Shown: positions 4,335 through 8,604 of the stretch, piece by piece
Numbering within the stretch: the stretch's first letter is position 1
Layout: each line of letters opens with the position of its first letter
Assembly (NCBI GenBank): GCA_002494895.1
Contig: DADA01000041.1
Span: 1-8,604, forward strand
Reading direction: 5' to 3'
From: Nitrososphaera sp. UBA210
GTDB lineage: Archaea; Thermoproteota; Nitrososphaeria; Nitrososphaerales; Nitrososphaeraceae
Length of the DNA stretch: 8,604 nucleotides
Position numbers and translations under genes: made by a program
The notes under the pieces: generated by a model
Database searches by the model: none
Told to the model about the DNA's origin: nothing
What the model saw: only the letters and a program-made list of their open reading frames with translations

Positions 4335-7301
4335 TCATACAGCCGCCCTGCGTCGCGTGGCTCTACGGAATAGCCTCTTCCAGAGCTGAATGACACTCCA
4401 GATAGCGCCGCCGGAATAAATCGCGGATATGCTCAACGCAGATACAACCAACAGAGCCGTCGTGACCATCAGGGCTCCCGTACTTTTGGCTAGCAGGGCA
4501 ACAAGTGTTGAAGCCAGAAGCGCTGCAATGACTAGAATGGCAAGCCTGTAATCAATGCGTTTCGTTCTGACCTGCTTTATTGACAGCGCTATTGGGGAAA
4601 AGTAGACCGCCCCTATCAAGGAGCTGGCAACAATTCCTGCTGTTATGGATCCGAATTCACCGGGCACTAGCGCATACGCTTTTTCTGTCATCTGGAGAAT
4701 TCCCAACAACGGATAGATGGCAATTCGCACGGTCTGCTGCAGCCAGGGCTGCTGCCTCTCATAGTCTGCCACGGCGGGACTGAACGAATAGTACCATGAG
4801 TTAAAGACGCTCATAAAGCTTGAACCTGAAGTGGTATCCAGAATACGGTGATCGCGAAAGTTCCTGAGGAACTGCACCTGTGGCGTCAGCTCTGAGCCAA
4901 AGGCGGCCGTCGCGATCAAGCAGCCGCCTCCGCCGGGTTGAGCTGGTGCGGGTTGGTCGGTTGTTTCAGGCGGCGGACTGTTATCGCTTGAACTAACTGG
5001 TACAATTTCTGAAACTTGGATCGTCCTAAATGTTGCATTTTCGCTTGGACTTGAATCAATGTAGCTCCAATATTCTGCACTATCGATACTGGTGATATTT
5101 GATGCCAATACGGTTCCATCTTCTGACAATTGGCTGAATACGGCCTTTGAAGGATAGTACGGCGGAGGCATCGAAAAATACGCAGGTTCGCTGGCAGTGA
5201 GATTCACTGTATAAGAGTAATCATACTGTCCGAATGGTTCAACGTGCCTGAACGCGACTTCAAGTAATGCGGTAGCGTCGGCCACTATGTACGAGCCAGG
5301 AAGCTCTGGCACTGGCGAAAATCTCACCATCCTGTTAGCCGTGTTTCCTGTCTGCGATATAGTTTCGTTCCATGCATCGTGGATGTAGTTTCGCTCCGAA
5401 ATGTCTGCAAAGGCGCCATGATTGAGGAAAATCATATCCAGGTCTTCCGAAGATACCGAAGGCAAGAGTGCCACGTAGGTTCCAACCAGAGTCTTTACCC
5501 TGCTAGTCTGGACCGCCTTGATTATCTCGCTGCCTTGTTGGGAAACCTTGTCGGTGGTTTGATTATAAACCCGCGACACTGCACCCACATAGCCATCGTC
5601 AGACACGAAGCCTTGGTTTGTTTCTACGCCACTGTCATGAAGATCCCAGAGTATTCCGGCCACGGCAAATTCCTCGTCAATCCCGGCCCCCCAGACCTTT
5701 ATGTCCTCTTCGAGGTTGTACGAGTGTCCCCCCACTGGATATTTCCACGGTTCTGGCTTGGCATAGTGCTCTTTGGTAAGCATCGAAAAGAATTCCGCAA
5801 AGCCTTCGATGAACGAATCGTTTGTGCTATCATTCGCGTATCCTGCATGGTTCGTATATTGCGTGCCATCCCGCGGGGAATAGAGGTTGTAAAGAATGTA
5901 ATGCCCTAGTTCATGCCATTCCCTGTTGAAGGGAGCATCGCGGCCGTTCGCAGCGCTGTCCCCATGGCATATATAGATGCCACCTCCTTGGGCTTGCGCT
6001 GTCTCTAGAGAACTTCCCAAGCCGCCAAAATTTGATGCGCTTGATCCCGTCAGAGCCCAATAAAACGCGCTAGTTGGTTTTTCAGCACAAGTGTCCTTGG
6101 TGTGGTAGGTCTTTATCATGAAAGGCTTGCCAGAGAATCCGAGCCCCAGTTTTTCGACGTGTTTAACCCCTAGGTAAGTATTGTAATAAGTGAACCCAGC
6201 GCCTTCCATCATCCCGTCGAGGCTTCCTGATCCCTTCTGCCAATCCTCGCGTTCCATAAAAGAGTCGGTGTGAGAAGCTTTCTTGCCGTACACAAAGTCA
6301 ACTTTTGCCTCATAGCCTTTTTCGGTCGGCTCCCATTTTACACACCCACCTTCCTCTATATGATCGACGCACAGTGCTTGGTAAACCGGCACATATCGTC
6401 CGCCGGTTTCGTCACCATTTGTCACGGCAAATTCCGGCTTGCCATCGTACCACAGCACAGATACGACCAAGAATTTGCTGAACGGTTCGTTTGGAGGTCT
6501 CTGAAGTTTGAATTCATATTCCGCTCCAGACTCTGATGCCGTAGATGAATCTTCAAAATTCGGTTTTAAGGTACTCAGCTTTTGAAGAAATCCTGCGCCG
6601 CCTTTACTCCCCAGATCTTTAAAGTCTGCAATTACAAGTTTCGATTCAGACAGAACATTTCCTGAACTGTCTCTGACGGTGCCATAAACACGATATACGA
6701 CATCAGGCGGCAAAAGCTTGCCATAATTTACATACGTCCCGTCCTCACGATCCTCTTTTACGGTAAAGCCCTTGATCCACTCATCCAAGGGATTTCCAAG
6801 CTCAATCCTTTCCGGAACTGCTTGTCTGGCTTCCGTCCAGCTGGAATCCTCATTATGACAGTCAACAGTGTCCACTATTTGTAAGTCCCAAGGGGTGATT
6901 TTACCTCCGTATGGCCCGTCCCCCGGGTGACCTTGAAGCGAGATAAAAAAGCCCTCGTCGTTCCCCGAAGATGGTCGCCGGATAGCGCCGATAAAAGTAA
7001 CGCCAAACTCTCCAACCCCGCTGAGCGCCGCACAGCTTTCAGTTTCATGATGTCTGTATGTCCATGTTGCCTTTCCCGTGCCATTAAGAATTGGGACACC
7101 GGTAAAAGGTTCCTGGATGACTTCAACTTCACCGGTCATTTTTTCTGAAATAGTGATTAATGGCCCTTCCACTTCTGTTGTTAATTCCACCTTCCACTTT
7201 GTCCCGACGGACTGTGCATCACTTGATGGTAAAGGGAGGAGTGGAAAGAAGAGTAGAGACATGAGTGTAAAGCAAGCTAGGTCTCGGCGCAAGTAACTCA
7301 A
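4335..7301 (-). CDS. exported membrane-anchored HExxH metalloprotease-like protein with CFI-box C-terminus
   Basis: Numbered from TTG 7301 (988 residues). Signal peptide about 1-30 (MSYLRRDLACFTLMSLLFF..., ending SSDAQS). An N-terminal beta-rich region carries C90 and C148, then a GTVRDSSGN strand pair (about 206-214) and C311/C320. The catalytic core has NREWHELGH with HELGH at 463-467, and FIEGFAEFF, whose E499 is the likely third zinc ligand by analogy with EG-x-AE in collagenase-type zincins; C405 and C445 probably bridge nearby. A Pro-rich linker (774-793) leads to a CFI-box-like domain starting CLIATAAFGS at C794. Three membrane helices follow (about 881-906, 918-938, 943-966) and a basic tail RRATRRR. 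The protease domain would face outward. TTG 7301 is chosen because a TATA-like element lies 25 bp upstream and it gives a proper signal peptide; ATG 7262 lacks the basic n-region, and ATG 7412 adds 37 unlikely residues. Its substrate is unknown. Confidence 0.85.
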   Translation of the reverse strand: MSYLRRDLACFTLMSLLFFPLLPLPSSDAQSVGTKWKVELTTEVEGPLITISEKMTGEVEVIQEPFTGVPILNGTGKATWTYRHHETESCAALSGVGEFGVTFIGAIRRPSSGNDEGFFISLQGHPGDGPYGGKITPWDLQIVDTVDCHNEDSSWTEARQAVPERIELGNPLDEWIKGFTVKEDREDGTYVNYGKLLPPDVVYRVYGTVRDSSGNVLSESKLVIADFKDLGSKGGAGFLQKLSTLKPNFEDSSTASESGAEYEFKLQRPPNEPFSKFLVVSVLWYDGKPEFAVTNGDETGGRYVPVYQALCVDHIEEGGCVKWEPTEKGYEAKVDFVYGKKASHTDSFMEREDWQKGSGSLDGMMEGAGFTYYNTYLGVKHVEKLGLGFSGKPFMIKTYHTKDTCAEKPTSAFYWALTGSSASNFGGLGSSLETAQAQGGGIYICHGDSAANGRDAPFNREWHELGHYILYNLYSPRDGTQYTNHAGYANDSTNDSFIEGFAEFFSMLTKEHYAKPEPWKYPVGGHSYNLEEDIKVWGAGIDEEFAVAGILWDLHDSGVETNQGFVSDDGYVGAVSRVYNQTTDKVSQQGSEIIKAVQTSRVKTLVGTYVALLPSVSSEDLDMIFLNHGAFADISERNYIHDAWNETISQTGNTANRMVRFSPVPELPGSYIVADATALLEVAFRHVEPFGQYDYSYTVNLTASEPAYFSMPPPYYPSKAVFSQLSEDGTVLASNITSIDSAEYWSYIDSSPSENATFRTIQVSEIVPVSSSDNSPPPETTDQPAPAQPGGGGCLIATAAFGSELTPQVQFLRNFRDHRILDTTSGSSFMSVFNSWYYSFSPAVADYERQQPWLQQTVRIAIYPLLGILQMTEKAYALVPGEFGSITAGIVASSLIGAVYFSPIALSIKQVRTKRIDYRLAILVIAALLASTLVALLAKSTGALMVTTALLVVSALSISAIYSGGAIWSVIQLWKRLFRRATRRRAAV

Positions 7302-7323
7302 CTTCTGGTTCGAGAAGGATGCA

Positions 7324-7329
7324 GATAAG
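7324..7329 (-). promoter_or_regulatory. TATA-like element for the protease gene
   Basis: CTTATC on the minus strand is centred 25-26 bp before TTG 7301, the same spacing as the cupredoxin promoter and the 7648 promoter. It is a weak match to a TATA box but supports the TTG start. Confidence 0.35.
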
Positions 7330-7619
7330 CATTGATGGTCACAGAAAGCAGGGTACTTGCTCCAAGGCGCTGCAAGGTTATTCCGGCTTGGTGTCTGTGC
7401 TTCCAGTCGCATTCGCAGTCACCGCCGCAATATCAGCGGTTCATCGGTTACGGGCGAAACGATTCGGTCATGACGCCGGTAGCCGAATAAGGTTCAATTG
7501 AACTGAAGGATCATTTGGTGCATGAACCTTACTTGTTGATACGTTGGCCCAAAGATCATGCAGGCGGTCTGATTCAGGACGTACTAGTTTGCATCATGGC
7601 TGATTCGAAAAAGACTGTT

Positions 7620-7625
7620 TTTATA
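7620..7625 (+). promoter_or_regulatory. TATA box for the 7648 gene
   Basis: TTTATA within a T5ATAG run, preceded by an A-rich stretch, is centred 25-26 bp before ATG 7648. This predicts a leaderless transcript. Confidence 0.55.
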
Positions 7626-7647
7626 GTTGCTTAATCTCAACGTTCCA

Positions 7648-8604
7648 ATGGCAAGGCTCTCATCGTCATGCTTGAAGGCAATTGTCTGTGCCGTGCTTGC
7701 GATCGTGCTCCTTTTCCCAGTAATGATGACAGCTGCGCCGGCTGCCGCCCAGAATACTTCAGAAATTCCGGTCGGTTCTAGACTGGCGGTTGCAGTGGAG
7801 TACGAACTTGTTTCGGAAGCGACAGATGACCAGGGGAGCCAGCGGATATTCTACAGCGCATCAGGCACGGTAGATGTGTTTCAAAAAGAATCTCCCACCG
7901 CGCTCGAGTCAGGCAGCCTTGAACTTAGGGGGCTTGGGAGCGGCACTTTCATGATAGAGCAAGGGCCTTTTGGGGACTTGAATGGGCCTTTTGGGGGTTG
8001 CGAAGGAGCCAGCGTTTCAGGCAGTTACCAGGCTTTCCTTTGGGGAGAACTAAGCAACGTTGCCGAATGGAAGGAAGGTGGAATTCCAGAGGCCGGCGTT
8101 ATGGGAGGCATCCAGGCCTTCCCGATGCCTTCTGGCCTCGACGTTCGTTCAATTGACGTCGAACGAGACTTTCTAAAGCTTTTAGAAGGCAGTAAAGAGT
8201 ACGAGCGAGAAGTCACTTACTTATGCAGCGACGGCCCCGCATACCCACCGCGTGAAGAAAATCTGGTCGGGCAGCCAGCACCGTTTGGAATGGTCGGACC
8301 AAAGGATTTCAGATTTAGTCCAAGCGGAGCCATAAATCTGGAGGAAACGATAGCAGAATTCCCTACCGGCTATATCAAAGTCAAGCTTGCCATCAGCCCC
8401 CCTGCCCTGACGTACGAGATCCACGGCACGGTAAAGGACGCTGGCGGAAAACCCATACCGAATTCCAAAGTAGTCATGATAAACTACGAGGATGTGAAGA
8501 AAAGGCAGGATTTTCAGGCAAACCAAACAAAAACACTCAGCGAGCTCGAGCTTGACTTTGAACAAGAGACCACGACTTCCGATGACGAAAAAGCCGAGTT
8601 TGCG
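7648..8604 (+). CDS. exported protein paralogous to the protease N-terminus, C-terminus beyond the window
   Basis: ATG 7648 opens 319 codons with no stop before the right edge. Signal peptide about 1-34 (SCLKAIVCAVLAIVLLFPVMM..., APAAAQ). The mature part is beta-rich with two Cys (C118 in GGCEGASVSG, C193 in YLCSDG), then PPALTYEIHGTVKDAGGKP (251-269) and SKVVMINYED. The neighbouring protease has the same order: a Cys in ESCAALSG, a Cys in VDCHNED, then VVYRVYGTVRDSSGN, SKLVIADFKD and a similar Leu/Glu-rich stretch (LSTLKPNFEDSS against LSELELDFEQET). The two are therefore divergent paralogues. By analogy the missing part may hold an HExxH domain, but that is a guess. A 21-bp in-frame duplication gives GPFGDLN-GPFGGCE (106-120). 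The leaderless promoter and signal peptide fix the start. Minus-strand frames at 8025-8216 and 8221-8565 are shadows. Confidence 0.85.
   Translation, partial: MARLSSSCLKAIVCAVLAIVLLFPVMMTAAPAAAQNTSEIPVGSRLAVAVEYELVSEATDDQGSQRIFYSASGTVDVFQKESPTALESGSLELRGLGSGTFMIEQGPFGDLNGPFGGCEGASVSGSYQAFLWGELSNVAEWKEGGIPEAGVMGGIQAFPMPSGLDVRSIDVERDFLKLLEGSKEYEREVTYLCSDGPAYPPREENLVGQPAPFGMVGPKDFRFSPSGAINLEETIAEFPTGYIKVKLAISPPALTYEIHGTVKDAGGKPIPNSKVVMINYEDVKKRQDFQANQTKTLSELELDFEQETTTSDDEKAEFA
7963..7996 (+). repeat. 21-bp partial tandem duplication in the partial exported protein
   Basis: GGGCCTTTTGGGG occurs at 7963-7975 and 7984-7996, a period of 21 bp, so seven residues (GPFGDLN then GPFGGCE) are repeated in frame. 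Confidence 0.6.

Larger units (their letters stand above)
7302..7647. promoter_or_regulatory. 346-bp divergent control region between the two paralogous exported-protein genes
   Basis: There is no convincing gene here, apart from the possible 37-codon N-terminal extension of the protease up to 7412. It holds the two outward promoters and, in the middle, four half-sites of GGTTCA: 7438-7443, 7491-7496, and inverted TGAAC at 7499-7503 and TGAACC at 7523-7528. GTTCAATTGAAC (7492-7503) is a perfect 12-bp palindrome, TAAGGTTCA/TGAACCTTA (7488-7496, 7523-7531) is a 9-bp inverted repeat, and GTCATGAC (7467-7474) is another palindrome. A shared regulator is inferred, not shown. Confidence 0.45.

Noticed and set aside
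5379..5909. Plus-strand open frame of 176 codons inside the protease gene
   Set aside because: It lies wholly opposite the HExxH-coding part of a strongly supported gene, starts and stops without promoter or signal, and its product (HYRR, CHVG, irregular Cys/Arg) has no domain character.
7486..7507. GGTTCAATT resembling a tRNA T-arm, as in an attachment-site fragment
   Set aside because: The flanking bases do not form a T-stem, and no acceptor stem or anticodon arm is found nearby; the palindrome explanation is simpler.
8025..8565. Minus-strand open frames at 8025-8216 and 8221-8565
   Set aside because: They lie opposite the partial exported protein, whose plus frame is open for 319 codons with signal peptide, promoter and similarity to the neighbouring gene.

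Overview
The window looks archaeal, most likely an ammonia-oxidising thaumarchaeon of the Nitrososphaera type; this is inferred from style, not from a marker gene. The reasons are a two-domain secreted blue-copper protein of the kind abundant in that group, a large surface protein ending in a CFI-box C-terminal domain (C-x-IATAA-x-GS), secreted proteins dense in N-x-S/T sequons, moderate GC, and archaeal promoters. Upstream of six of the genes a TATA-like box is centred about 25-31 bp before the start codon, so most transcripts would be leaderless. No rRNA, tRNA, insertion sequence or CRISPR array was seen.

Layout. Positions 1-739 (minus) hold the N-terminal part of a secreted FG-GAP/integrin-like repeat protein that runs off the left edge. 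Divergent from it, 874-1392 (plus) encodes an unrecognised protein with a Cys/His-rich N-terminal tail. A 56-residue small protein follows at 1510-1680, then a class I SAM-dependent methyltransferase (1883-2593) and a secreted cupredoxin (2743-3690) closed by a hairpin plus T-tract terminator. On the minus strand, 3850-4113 encodes an 87-residue helical protein of unknown function. It is preceded by an 18-bp palindrome and a possible 24-codon upstream ORF joined to it by an ATGA overlap. Most of the right half is one minus-strand gene (4335-about 7301) for a roughly 990-residue exported, membrane-anchored HExxH metalloprotease-like protein with a CFI-box and three C-terminal membrane helices. 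Divergent from it, 7648-8604 (plus) is the 5' part of a second exported protein that is visibly paralogous to the protease's N-terminal region; it runs off the right edge.

How the parts relate. No single pathway is evident. Four of the larger proteins (FG-GAP protein, cupredoxin, metalloprotease, partial paralogue) are exported, so the window reads as a cell-surface island with each gene on its own promoter. The most notable structure is the divergent protease/paralogue pair, with a 346-bp shared control region carrying four GGTTCA/TGAACC half-sites. Other points of interest are the operator or upstream-ORF arrangement before the 87-residue gene, and an SmtA-metallothionein-like C-x-H-x2-C-x-C motif on the tail of the 874-1392 protein.
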